Below are positions 38,872-48,021 of a stretch of 64,000 bases of DNA, in pieces. The notes under the pieces are model-generated. The model saw only the letters and a program-made list of their open reading frames with translations. It had not been told where the DNA came from and did no database searches. This stretch comes from Diplonema japonicum (lineage: Eukaryota; Euglenozoa; Diplonemea; Diplonemida; Diplonemidae), in the NCBI GenBank assembly GCA_964019335.1, contig OZ025678.1, positions 62,001-126,000 of the forward strand, read 5' to 3'. The stretch's first letter is position 1. Each line of letters starts with the position of its first letter. The position numbers and the translations under genes were made by a program.

Positions 38872-40661
38872 ATGTCTGAAGACCCGACTCAGTGCTTGAG
38901 TCCTAGGAGCAAAGAATATGCCGATAAAACCCAAAAATGTTTGGAGCTGCACTTGAGCGATATGAAGATGGAAGCAGGAAAGAGACTACTAAAAATGTCA
39001 AAGAAAGAAGATAAGCTCTCCTTGGAGTACCGGGTCATCAGATGGATATTCCACGCAACGGTGGACATCTTCTACCACTACACGGAAGTAGCAGGCGCAG
39101 AGAACATCCCACCACCGGGAAACGCAGCCATTCTATGCCCGAACCACGGAAACTCCCTTACAGACGCTGTTGTATGTGTGTCACAAACCCCACGAATGGT
39201 TCGCCTCACCGCGAAAGATACGCTTTTCAAGGTTCCCTTTTTCGGGTTGTTTGTCCGAAATGTAGGGACTATACCGTTGCAGCGAAAGGACGAGCATACG
39301 GAAGGTGTTGACAACAAGCAAGCTGTGTCGCAGCTCAACCAGGAACTTCTTAAAGGGTCTCTTGTTTGTTTGTTTCCAGAAGGACGTTCTCGGTTTCATT
39401 GGAAGGTTGATTCACCTCAACGTGGGGTGTCGTCCATAGCCTACAACTGTCTGAGCACCGCGAAGGAACAAGGTGACAATGACTACACACTGTCTCTATG
39501 CCCGACTGCTTTCAACTACCTGCACAGAGAAAAATTCCGGTCAGGCCTTGTTGTGGAGTACGGGCCTCCCTTGGTGCTAACACCAAACGACGACATCATG
39601 AAGCTCGACAGGCAAGATGCGATCGCCAAAATCTCCGAACAAGTCCACGAGCTCATGTCGCTGACGGCGTTCAACGCGGAAGATTGGAACACGCTCCGCA
39701 TCGCACACACTGCCAGAAACATCTTCGCCCCGTTGGGCACCAGAATGACCATTGTCGAGTTCGTCCGATTGACGAAATACTGGGGAAACGCTCTTTCCGT
39801 TAACGACAAGAACGACCCCAACCTGCGGGAGGATCTCACGTCTTATCAAGAAAAACTTGAAAAGATTGGTCTTAAAGACACACGTGTTTCAAGAACCCGT
39901 GGGTCAACACCATACCTCTTGTGGTGTGTGCTTTTGAGAATGATACAGTGCAGTGTGATCCTAGTCCCTGCGCTCTTGGGTGCTGTGCTGTGGGCGCCAA
40001 TTTTTTACGTCACAAAACGGCATGAGAAAATCGTGATGAAGCGAACAAAGAAGCCCACGCATGTGGACGAGGTCGCTCAGTACAAAATGATGTATGGGAC
40101 GGTCCTGCTGCCGACCACAGTGGTTACGGTGTGTATGTTGCTGTTGTTTGCAAACGGATGGCCTTTCTACTACCTGTTGGTGCTGTTGCCTTTGGTTGCC
40201 TTCTACATGTGGATGAGCATTAGAATTATAGAAGATGGCATCGCGTCATTGCGTAGTCTTGTGTCCTTGAAAACACTCCTCTTGATTTCTAAAGAAGAAT
40301 TGGACGAGCTTGTAAAGTATGTGTTGTGGGTTGGGGAACAAAAAAAAAAAAAAAAAAGGATGCGTGCGGATCTTGTTCCTCGTGTTCACAAGAGGGCCAC
40401 GTTGTGTGGGAATTTGAAGCCTCCTGTGGTCCCCTCCGAGAAGAGGGGCTTTTGGTTTGAGTTTATTTCAAAGTTTGACCTTAAGAGGAGGAGGAAGAAG
40501 GATTGGAACGAAGTGCTAAGGTTTGTTTTAAAAAAGATTTAAAAAAAAAAAAAAAAAGGCTTCATGAAGTGCTCCCTGTGGACTACGCGGCCATACAGAG
40601 AGAGCGCTCTGCATCTCTTGGTAAATCGGTGAACAAGGATGATGATAAGAAGACAAACTAA
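38872..40661 (+). CDS. Glycerol-3-phosphate / DHAP acyltransferase, SCT1/GAT1-like (3 exons)
   Basis: A membrane acyltransferase making lysophosphatidate from glycerol-3-phosphate, the first step of glycerolipid synthesis at the ER. The PlsC-type domain has block I PNHGNSLTD (His92, Asp98), block II GTIPLQRKDEH, block III FPEGRSR and a later CPTAFNY. His and Asp are five residues apart, one more than the bacterial HX4D, a spacing I recall from the yeast SCT1/GAT1 group. Two hydrophobic hairpins (about 355-385 and 400-440) follow the domain, as in that group. Introns at 40317-40358 (in frame) and 40521-40558 are inferred. Splicing gives 569 residues. Confidence 0.85.
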
Positions 40662-42045
40662 AAAAAATGAGCCCCCTTTTTTTTCTTTCTTTTTTTTTTA
40701 GTGGGTTTTTGCTAAACACATATATATTTTTTTTTTCTTTCTTTCTTTCTTTTTTTTTTTTTCTTTTTTTTTTTTTTGATTCACAACACATTTGTTTATT
40801 TCGTAGTTTTTTTTTTTATTTCTTTCTTCATTTTCCCCTTGGATTTAAGGTTTTTTCTTTTCTTTTTTTGCTCCATCTGTAATCCCATCACCCTCGCAAG
40901 ATGGCCCTTGGTTCCCCCCGCAGGGTCACCTCTTGGTGAGCACAGGTGGGCAAGAAAAACAAAAAGAAAAAAAAAAGCAAAGGTCTCGCACGTTGTGACT
41001 GCAGCAGTGTTATCAGTCTGGTTCTTTCTTCTTTTTCCCCCCGTTCTCCAGGAGGGGAAAGGGGGGGGGGGGGCATTTTTCATTGCGCTGTTTTCATTTC
41101 CCCCCCCCTCTTTTAATTCTTATGGTCTAGCCAAAGAAGGGACATTTAAAAAAAAGAAGGGGGGGGGGAAAGAAGCAACCGTCTCTTCCTCTTCTCATAT
41201 TTAATTCTTTTCTCACTCACTATTTCTCTCTCGTTTTGTTTTGAAAGGTTCTCCCCCCCCCCCCCCCCCCCCCCACCCAAGTAGTAAGGCCTTTGTTTTT
41301 TGTATTCTTTTCAGCCTTTTCCAAAAAAAAAAAAAAAAACAAGAGGGAAAATCAAACCGAGGAGAAAGAAAAAAATTTATTTATCGTAGAGTGGAGATTG
41401 TCGTGTTTTCTTTTCTTTTTTTTTTCTTTTCTTTTTTTTTTCTTTTTTTTTTTCTTGCTTTCTTTTTTTTTCTCTTTTTTTTTCTGTCCTTTCCCTCCCT
41501 TGTTGGGGTGTTGTGAGAATTTAAAAAAAAAAAAAAAAATGACTACTGCAAAGCGAAAAATACCGGAAGAGAAAAATGCCCGGATATTTTTCTCCAGCAT
41601 TTTCGGCTTGGGGGGAGGGGGCCCTGGCGTATTCCCCAATCTTCATCTTGGCTTCCTTTGGGACTGCAGGGCCTTTCTGGGGGCATCTCGCTTCGTGCAA
41701 GGAAATATCTTGCAATTCTTGGGGCAACTAGTGGTGTCGACAGCGGCCAATGAGTCTTCACGAACCACTTGCTCAGGGTACTTGCTTCGATTTGGAGGAG
41801 AAAGGGCATTAGAAACAAAAGAAATATCGTCCCCCACAGCATCACGGCGGCTAAGGTTACTTTGCTGGGGAGGGGGCACAACAGGTCCCGTGTATAGTTT
41901 CTTCTGTTCCCCATGCCCCTAGGCGGAGGCCCTTCTTGGATTTAGACTGTCAAAACAAATTCGGCGATTTTGCGGAAGTAAATTGGGAGAAAAAAAAAAA
42001 GGAAAAAAAAAAAGAAAAAACAGGGGGATAAAAAACGGGGGTAAA
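40662..42045. other. Spacer, mostly T-, A- and CT-runs
   Basis: About 1.4 kb of homopolymer-rich sequence (C-run near 41252, TTTC repeats near 40735 and 41410). The only mixed-composition block, 41539-41960, is described separately. Confidence 0.5.
41539..41922 (+). CDS. Doubtful 127-codon ORF
   Basis: An ATG right after an A-run opens a 127-codon frame of mixed composition (MTTAKRKIPEEKNARIF, then Gly-rich, then Ser/Arg-rich). The opposite strand is also open for about 120 codons, so openness alone proves little. No domain is recognised on either strand. It may be a young gene, a decayed transposon piece or chance. Confidence 0.25.
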   Translation: MTTAKRKIPEEKNARIFFSSIFGLGGGGPGVFPNLHLGFLWDCRAFLGASRFVQGNILQFLGQLVVSTAANESSRTTCSGYLLRFGGERALETKEISSPTASRRLRLLCWGGGTTGPVYSFFCSPCP

Positions 42046-42801
42046 ATGTCAGTTCAAGCCAAAGTAAAGACTTGGAACAGGGGTTATGGATTTGCAGAGG
42101 CGGAAACAGGTGAAGTCGTCCACGTGCACGGCTCCGAGATTCCTGAAATGAGGATGAAGGTGGGAGAAGTTATATTTTGCGATTTAATCCCCGTAGAGGG
42201 TCATGGGGGGAGGGTCAAGGGGACAAATGTCAGCGGCCCCGGGATAGTCCCCAAGGAAGACCTTCCCAGTGCGGAAGAGCGTGCTCAGGAAAGGCAAGAA
42301 TGGGCTCGGTTCAAGGAGGAAAAAATCGCCGTGGAAGGGGCCCCTCCTCCAAGGACAAAAACCCAAATTTCCCGCCCAGCGAGAGTTGCCGGAAAAGGCG
42401 GCAAAGGTGGCAAGGGTTCAAAAGCCAGGGGTGTTTCTAACTCCCAAGAAACCCGGATAGACCCGGCCGATGGCAGGTCTTACACTAAACAAGATTTCAT
42501 TCAATGTTACAAAGGCACCAGGCAATGGGATGATGCTGCCCCCAAAAGACCCGTCTCAACAGGCAGGGGCGCAGGCAGAGGCGCAGGAAGGGGTGCACCT
42601 GTACTCCCTGAGACCCGTATTGATCCTGCCGACGGGGGTTCGTATACCAAAGAAAACTTCTTCTCCTGCTACAGAGGTTACAAGGAATGGGATAAGGCTG
42701 CTCCTTACACCGCGCATGGCCGCGGAAGGGGTGGTGGTGGCGAGGGTGGTAAGGGTGGTAAGAAAGGCAAGGGAAAAGCAGCAAGGGGTGTAAGGAGATG
42801 A
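42046..42801 (+). CDS. Cold-shock-domain/RGG protein, tandem copy 1
   Basis: A 251-residue putative RNA-binding protein. Residues 1-70 are a cold-shock-like beta barrel: VKTWNRGYGFAEAETGE holds the RNP1-like YGF, and VHVHGS the RNP2-like strand. A linker with FKEEKIAVEGAPPP leads to basic Gly-rich sequence. Two copies of a module follow, at about 137-168 and 188-219, reading RIDPADG, then YTK, F, CY and EWD (or QWD) A-A-P. The tail is Gly/Arg/Lys-rich. CSD plus RGG is the layout of kinetoplastid RBP16, a mitochondrial RNA-editing factor; that is a resemblance only. The earlier in-frame ATG (41983) is rejected because it adds a poly-lysine stretch. Confidence 0.8.
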   Translation: MSVQAKVKTWNRGYGFAEAETGEVVHVHGSEIPEMRMKVGEVIFCDLIPVEGHGGRVKGTNVSGPGIVPKEDLPSAEERAQERQEWARFKEEKIAVEGAPPPRTKTQISRPARVAGKGGKGGKGSKARGVSNSQETRIDPADGRSYTKQDFIQCYKGTRQWDDAAPKRPVSTGRGAGRGAGRGAPVLPETRIDPADGGSYTKENFFSCYRGYKEWDKAAPYTAHGRGRGGGGEGGKGGKKGKGKAARGVRR

Positions 42802-43181
42802 GCGAACGAAAAAAAAAAGAAAGAAAAAAGAGAAAAAAAGAGAAAAAAAAAGTGTTGTACTCAATAACCGGTTATTTACAGGAAAAGAGTGTTTTTTTTT
42901 GATCCCCCTTTTTAAAAAAAAAAGAAAAAAAAAGAAAATGAAAAAAGAAAAAAAAAAATGGTGGTGGGGATAACATGAAAATATAAGAAAAGCATCAGAT
43001 GCTGTTGTTCGCTGTTGACCTCCTCGTCGGTCATCACCGGTAGCACCCGAGTGGAAGAACGTAACGCAGATGCTCAGGGTGACGAACAGGCAGCAAACTG
43101 CACGAGCGCAGAATCTTGGTTACCCGGGACGCCCCTGCTGGGGTTGAGCTGTACACGCAAACCCGCAAACCCGTATATATA
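42802..43181. other. Spacer with a GC-rich island
   Basis: A-runs to about 42960, then a GC-rich block (42995-43175) unlike normal spacer. It abuts the left end of the TIR element and encodes a 60-codon frame without ATG. It could be part of an older insertion, perhaps the same kind as the block at 44700-45155. Confidence 0.4.
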
Positions 43182-44673
43182 TAAAGGGGGGGCCTGAATA
43201 ATTCCCTCCCAAATAATGTGTTTTTTCCCAAATAATTCTTTTTTTTTTTGGGGATTTTTCCACTCCAAATTTCCCAAATAATTCCCAACCCCCTTTCTTT
43301 TTTTTTTTTGGGGACCAGGGTGGGGGGGTCACATGGTAGTCATGCAATGGGCTTTTCTCAGTTATGCCTGTGCAGGGTACTAGCCTACCTAACCCATTAT
43401 GACACCCCTTTTTTGACCAAAAAGTCGATTTTCACCTGGTTTTGGGCACTTATGAGCAATTCCTTTGCATTTTGAACAGGGACCACAGGGTTTGGCACCT
43501 GGGTTATTGTGGGGGACTATTTTTCTTAATGCAAGAAGCTAACTGGTTTGTGATGAACGGTTCAAAATTTCACAGAACCACTTAGTTCAAAGGCGCTTGT
43601 GGGTGGCCTGGGTGCTTCTGCATTGCCAGAAGGGCATGTGCATTCATGTGTTGACAACTTATCCAGTATTTGCTTTGTTTCATGGCCCACAATGTCAATA
43701 TTCCATTCCTGAGCAAGATCCCAAAGTTGTGTCGTAGCCCACTGGCAGTATTGTGAGGCTGCTTACACAAGTAAGAGTGCTGGCCCAGTGAGCCATAGAA
43801 GATGAGAAATATTATAATATTATAGTGTGACATGATCAGACTGGAACGGCCACCCTGGGGCATCCTCTGCTCAACCCAGCAGACGTGGGAGGCCCTTCTT
43901 CAGAAGGTGCCAGTTGCTTGATCAGTGCCATCATGCACGCTATATTTTATTAGTACAAATATAACAATCGATTGAAAAGGAAAAGTCTGTATTGTAAGGC
44001 TGCTTCTCACCATTTTGAGGGGTTAAGGGGGGCTGTGGCATGCCCCAAGCAGCCGAGGTGGGACGTTGATGACTGCAGCAGAGTGCCGAGTCAACGTGGC
44101 ACTGTGGATAGGGCAAGCACATGAGAAAGGTCATGCAACTGCTCAACACCTTTAGCTATATGCAATCTCACGGCTACCTTCCAGGTAGTTCTGAGGAGGC
44201 CATACAGCTAAGGGCACTTAGCAAAGTTTAGACAGTGCAGCACAGAATGTTGTTGCAGGTGTTACAATGGACACTACACCTGATGAGACTCCAGCAGCCT
44301 CCCAAGCCCTTGCAGCTTCTCAAGCCCTGACAGTTTCTCAAGCCTCTCAGACCCCAGCAACCTCCCAGCAACCACCTAATGCCAAAACCAGGCAGTTTGT
44401 CTGCAACGTTTGTGGGTTCTCCACAGCCTGGGAGAAAAACTGTTAAAATTTCCCTTGGAAAAAAAAAGGGCATGAAAAAAGTCTTGGCACGATTTGGCAT
44501 GTTAAGATTTCCAAAGTGCTCTAAGCCCTGCTCCCTGCTTTCCATGTGGCAGGCCCCCCAGCCCAAATAAATACAACCCAAATAAGTGTATTCCAAATAA
44601 TTCTTTTTTTTTGGAGCCCTAACACCCCCCCTCCACTGCCCAAATAAAGGGATTATTCAGGGGGCCCCTTTAT
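43182..44673. mobile_element. 1.5 kb element with ~24-bp imperfect terminal inverted repeats
   Basis: The left end reads TAAAGGGGGGGCCTGAATAA (43182 on). The right end, read on the opposite strand from 44673, is TAAAGGGGCCCCCTGAATAA. Both continue T-CCC or -CCC and are flanked by TATATA tracts, suggesting a TA or TATA target site. CCCAAATAA is repeated several times just inside both ends (43208-43290 and 44568-44648), and these subterminal repeats are direct. The interior is AT/GC-mixed with no intact transposase. It interrupts the CSD gene cluster. Confidence 0.6.
44267..44446 (+). pseudogene. Short ORF ending in half a zinc finger
   Basis: A 59-codon frame inside the TIR element: an ATG, repeats of SQA/SQAL, a Pro/Gln linker and then RQFVCNVCGFSTAWEKNC before the stop. 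That is the first half (C-x2-C) of a BED/C2H2 finger without its histidines, of the type found at the start of many DNA-transposon proteins. It is probably what remains of the element's own transposase gene. Confidence 0.4.
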
Positions 44674-44799
44674 ATATTTATATATTTTTTTTTTAAAGAG
44701 TCGGCTGATTGTTGTATGTGCACAGCTGGGGTTAACCTGTAGAAAGATAAGCCCAAACAATGCCTACCACCACTCTTTTTTTTTTTCTTTTCAAGGGTA

Positions 44800-45564
44800 A
44801 CGTGCAACCTATGGGGCCCGTGGACGCTCTCCTACCGCAGTGAGCACAGTCCTCTTGAAGGGGCACACCAACGATCCCCTCTCCTATGTGATATACCACT
44901 CCCTGAAGGTAGTGTCCGGAGCGCTCGACGACTACGAGAGATGCATGCGGATCGCTGCGGGGTACGGCACGGGGTCCACCCCGATGGGACCAGTAGGCAA
45001 CCTGGTCTGTCGGTGGCTCCCCTATATAGGATGGAGCTGGGCGCAATTGCTAGACTGTGGGAACAAACCCTGGGCCGAACGCGGACACGTCTTTAGGGAC
45101 GCGGTGAGGAAAGCCCGGAGCAGGTCGCTGGCGAACGAGAGGAACACAGCCTGTAGAACTGGCCATTGACTTCGAATGGACGACCGGAAAGTCTTTGGGA
45201 GGACTGCTGGAAGATAGGGCGCGCAGAATCAAAGCTCTCATCGTAAAGATAAATAAACACAGCATGCAGGGCACGGAAGAAGCGACGCCCCTTCCCAGCG
45301 GACGAGAGAAAAAGAGTGAAGTCCCTCATCGCCATTGGAGGAAAGGCGGCTATTGGTTTCTCCAGGAGGCCTCCACGCACGACAAGCTAATGGAATTGAA
45401 AGCCGACTACAAGCGGGACCGCATCACACGACTCCGCAAGACGCTCACGACTTCAATCGGGATGAAAGCAATGCTCCAGAAGGGGAGTATTAACAGATAG
45501 ACCCCCCCCTCCCATAGGGCGGCCCTCTAGCGGGGGGCTTGTCCTGTACTTTGAGTTTTTTTTT
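44800..45564 (+). mobile_element. Dispersed element, copy 2
   Basis: 45156-45564 matches the 3' part of copy 1 (30565-30987), ending in the same CTTTGAG plus T-run. Relative to copy 1 it has a 4-nt insertion (near 45250) and a 16-nt deletion (near 45371). Together they restore frame, so both copies encode the same C-terminus (KADYKRDRITRL to SINR). The upstream 350 nt (44800-45155) is GC-rich and open (GWSWAQLLDC, then FRDAVRKARS) but unlike copy 1, so it is either another part of the parent element or an unrelated sequence. It ends 95 nt before CSD copy 2. Confidence 0.65.
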
Positions 45565-45659
45565 TAGCAATAACGATTTCATTATCAATATATTGTTTTT
45601 CTTGGGTTATCCCGGGAGGGGAAAAAAAAAAACCAAAAAAAAAAAGGGGGGAAACAAAA

Positions 45660-46412
45660 ATGTCAGTCCAAGCTGAAGTAAAAAGATGGATCCGGAGCCA
45701 TGGCTTCGCAGAAGCGGAGACCGGTGAAATAGTATATGTGCACGTCTCTTCCATCCCAGGGATGAGATTGAAGGTCGGCGAAACCATCTTCTGCGACTTG
45801 ATACCTGTGGAGGGGCACAGCGGAAGGGTAAAAGGTGACAATGTAAGCGGCCCTGGTGTAGTCCCCGCAACCGAGCGACCGGAAAGAGAGGAAATGATGA
45901 AGGAACGAGACGAATGGAACCGATTTAAAATGGAGAAAATTGCGGTAGGAGGTGCACCCCCTCCAAGGAGACCACCGCGAATCGCCGGAAAAGGAGGAAA
46001 AGGTTCAAGACACCCCCCTGAAAGATCCCTCCCCTCAGCGCGACGTGACCCGTATGACGATTTCCCGCTAAGGGGACAAGGTGCACTTCCTCTGATATCT
46101 GCTCGACAGAGCAGCAGCAGAAGCACAGAATCAACCCGTATAGACCCTGCTGATGGGTGTGCTTATACTAAGGAAGAGTTCAGAATGTGCTACAAGGGTT
46201 ACAAAGAATGGGATGATGCTGCTCCTAAACCCACCTCCTCGCGTGGTAGGGGCTCCTCTTCCCGGCCACTGTCGCCTGAGAAGCGTATCGACCCTGCAGA
46301 CGGCTGTTTTTACACAAAAGACAACTTCTTCTCTTGCTACGGAGGTTACAAGGAATGGGACAAGGCCGCCCCCAGTTCAGGCTCAGGAAGGGGAAGAGGT
46401 GCAAGGAGATAA
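45660..46412 (+). CDS. Cold-shock-domain/RGG protein, tandem copy 2
   Basis: A 250-residue paralogue of the 42.0 kb gene with the same order. The CSD is at 1-70 (VKRWIRSHGFAEAETGE, VYVHVSS), then MEKIAVGGAPPP and a basic linker. The C-terminal module occurs twice, at about 155-190 and 200-235 (RIDPADG, YTKEEF or YTKDNF, CYKGY or CYGGY, EWD-x-AAP). The tail is GRGRGARR. Identity to copy 1 is highest in the CSD and the modules, while the linker differs in length, so the duplication is not very recent. The ATG follows A- and G-runs. Confidence 0.8.
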   Translation: MSVQAEVKRWIRSHGFAEAETGEIVYVHVSSIPGMRLKVGETIFCDLIPVEGHSGRVKGDNVSGPGVVPATERPEREEMMKERDEWNRFKMEKIAVGGAPPPRRPPRIAGKGGKGSRHPPERSLPSARRDPYDDFPLRGQGALPLISARQSSSRSTESTRIDPADGCAYTKEEFRMCYKGYKEWDDAAPKPTSSRGRGSSSRPLSPEKRIDPADGCFYTKDNFFSCYGGYKEWDKAAPSSGSGRGRGARR

Positions 46413-46524
46413 AATTTATTAGGGGGAATGAAGGGGGGAAAAAAAAATTCCCGCTAAAGTGAGATTTATTATTATTATTTTTCTTTTTAGAAAAGGGGAT
46501 ACCGGGGTCTTGCATACCAAGTGT

Positions 46525-46565
<41 letters not shown>

Positions 46566-46577
46566 CTCCTCTCTTTT

Positions 46578-46613
46578 GGCGATCCTGTCACATACTGCAG
46601 GTTCCGTCCACAA

Positions 46614-46617
<4 letters not shown>
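46578..46617 (+). repeat. ~40-nt hairpin motif, copy A, between T-runs
   Basis: GGCGATCCTGTCACATACTG followed by CAGGTTCC. CCTG and CAGG form a short inverted repeat around TCACATACTG. It sits between a 50-nt and a 27-nt T-run, directly upstream of CSD copy 3. Two relatives lie downstream of that gene. Confidence 0.55.
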
Positions 46618-46644
<27 letters not shown>

Positions 46645-46649
46645 GTCTC

Positions 46650-46677
46650 GTTTTCTCCATTTTGAACACCCCCACAG
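46650..46677 (+). promoter_or_regulatory. Candidate splice acceptor for CSD copy 3
   Basis: A T-run and CT-rich tract followed by CCCCCACAG ending at 46677, only 6 nt before the ATG. The pattern matches the presumed trans-splice acceptors at 3312 and 27260. Confidence 0.4.
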
Positions 46678-46683
46678 ATAACA

Positions 46684-47316
46684 ATGACAACTTGCACCGT
46701 AAAGACATGGATGAAAACCTACGGCTTCGCCGAGGCGGCGTCAGGCGAGGTTGTTTACGTCCACAGGACGAACCTTCCTGAGGGCATGCGTCTCAAGGTG
46801 GGCGGAAAAATCACCTGCACGATGGTTACTATTGACGGGCATTCTGGAAGAGTGAAGTGCGAAGATGTGAAGGGTGACGCTGTGGTCCCGATCAGCGAGA
46901 AGCCCACGAAGGAGGAACTGAAGGCCGAGCGGGAAGACTGGTCAAACTTCAAGAAAGAAAAAATCGCTGTTGAGGGAGCAGACCCCCCCAAGAAGAGGAC
47001 GAAAAATGTTGAAAAGAAAATCCCCAAAACCTCTATTTCCCGAGGTGGGCGCGGAATGGGCGGCGGTGGCGGCGGCTTCAATGGAAGGGGGGGCCGTGGG
47101 GTGGCAAGAAACCAAGGTAGGTTCGCTGGTGCCGGTCCTCTACCTATCATCTCTGCAAGAACTACTACGGAGCTCAGAATCGATTCTTCCGATGGCCAAG
47201 CCTACCCTAAGTCCAGCTTCAAACAGGTGTACGGTGGTTATGCCGAGTGGGACAGAGCCCTTCCTTTGGGCAGAGGCAGGGGTCTTGCCACTAGGGGTGG
47301 AAGGGGCCGTTACTAG
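46684..47316 (+). CDS. Cold-shock-domain/RGG protein, tandem copy 3
   Basis: A 210-residue third paralogue. The CSD is at 1-70 (VKTWMKTYGFAEAASGE, VYVHRT), followed by FKKEKIAVEGADPPK. The linker is strongly RGG-like (GGRGMGGGGGGFNGRGGRG). Only one C-terminal module is present (ELRIDSSDG, YPKSSF, VYGGYAEWD), with Pro-Ala replaced by Ser-Ser and the Cys by Val. It ends RGRGLATRGGRGRY. It is the most diverged of the three. RGG tails and CSDs both bind RNA and suggest a shared RNA-related role for the cluster. Confidence 0.8.
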   Translation: MTTCTVKTWMKTYGFAEAASGEVVYVHRTNLPEGMRLKVGGKITCTMVTIDGHSGRVKCEDVKGDAVVPISEKPTKEELKAEREDWSNFKKEKIAVEGADPPKKRTKNVEKKIPKTSISRGGRGMGGGGGGFNGRGGRGVARNQGRFAGAGPLPIISARTTTELRIDSSDGQAYPKSSFKQVYGGYAEWDRALPLGRGRGLATRGGRGRY

Positions 47317-47364
47317 GAAAAAAAAAAAAAAAGAGAACAGGGAGGCCTAGTGTTTGTGGGGAAG

Positions 47365-47399
<35 letters not shown>

Positions 47400-47602
47400 C
47401 TTAAATTCATCTTGTAAGTGTGAAGGTTAAAACGAGAATAAGGGGGGGGGTGTCTTTTTTAATAACAACAAAAAAAACCAGCAAGGATGCAAAAAAAAAA
47501 AACTTTTTTTTTCAAGAGTGGGGTTTTTTTTTTTTTTTTTTCTTTTTTTTTTTCATCCACAATCCCCTTTTTCATGCCCCAGCACGTGTTTTTTTTTTTT
47601 CA

Positions 47603-47637
47603 GGCGTCCTGTCACATACCGCAGGACCCTTAAATGT

Positions 47638-47640
<3 letters not shown>
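47603..47640 (+). repeat. ~40-nt hairpin motif, copy B
   Basis: GGCGTCCTGTCACATACCGC then AGGACCC. The core CCTGTCACATAC-x-GCAGG is shared with copy A. Preceded by a T-run and followed by one of about 37 nt. Confidence 0.55.
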
Positions 47641-47678
<38 letters not shown>

Positions 47679-47679
47679 A

Positions 47680-47720
47680 GGCGATCCTGTCACAACTGCA
47701 GGTTCCCTTCAAGGACATCT
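47680..47720 (+). repeat. ~40-nt hairpin motif, copy C
   Basis: GGCGATCCTGTCACAACTGC then AGGTTCCC. It differs from copy A by a two-base deletion in the loop and a changed tail. It lies 40 nt after copy B across a T-run and before another T-run. Confidence 0.55.
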
Positions 47721-47833
47721 TTTTTTTTTCTCCACCCTCTACCAAGTAATAAAAATAAGATGAACGGGGAATAAAAAAAAAGGGAGGCATGGGCGTGCTA
47801 CACTTTTCCCTTTCCAGCTTTTCTCAAATTAAG

Positions 47834-47864
<31 letters not shown>

Positions 47865-48021
47865 CAAAAGAGAAAAAAAAAACCCCCCTGCTCCTTTCCC
47901 CCTCCTTTTTTTTATTTACGGAATGGCAGTCCCGAGAAACGTTTTAAAAAAAAACGAGGGAAATACTAAAAAAAAAAAAAAATTAAGGGGAGGAGAAAAA
48001 AAAAAAAGAGAAAAAGAAAAA

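Larger units (their letters stand above)
47317..48021. other. Spacer with very long T-runs and two hairpin motifs
   Basis: About 700 nt. T-runs of about 30-37 nt (47367, 47640) and an A-run of about 30 nt (47834) separate two copies of the 40-nt motif. No gene is seen. Confidence 0.5.
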
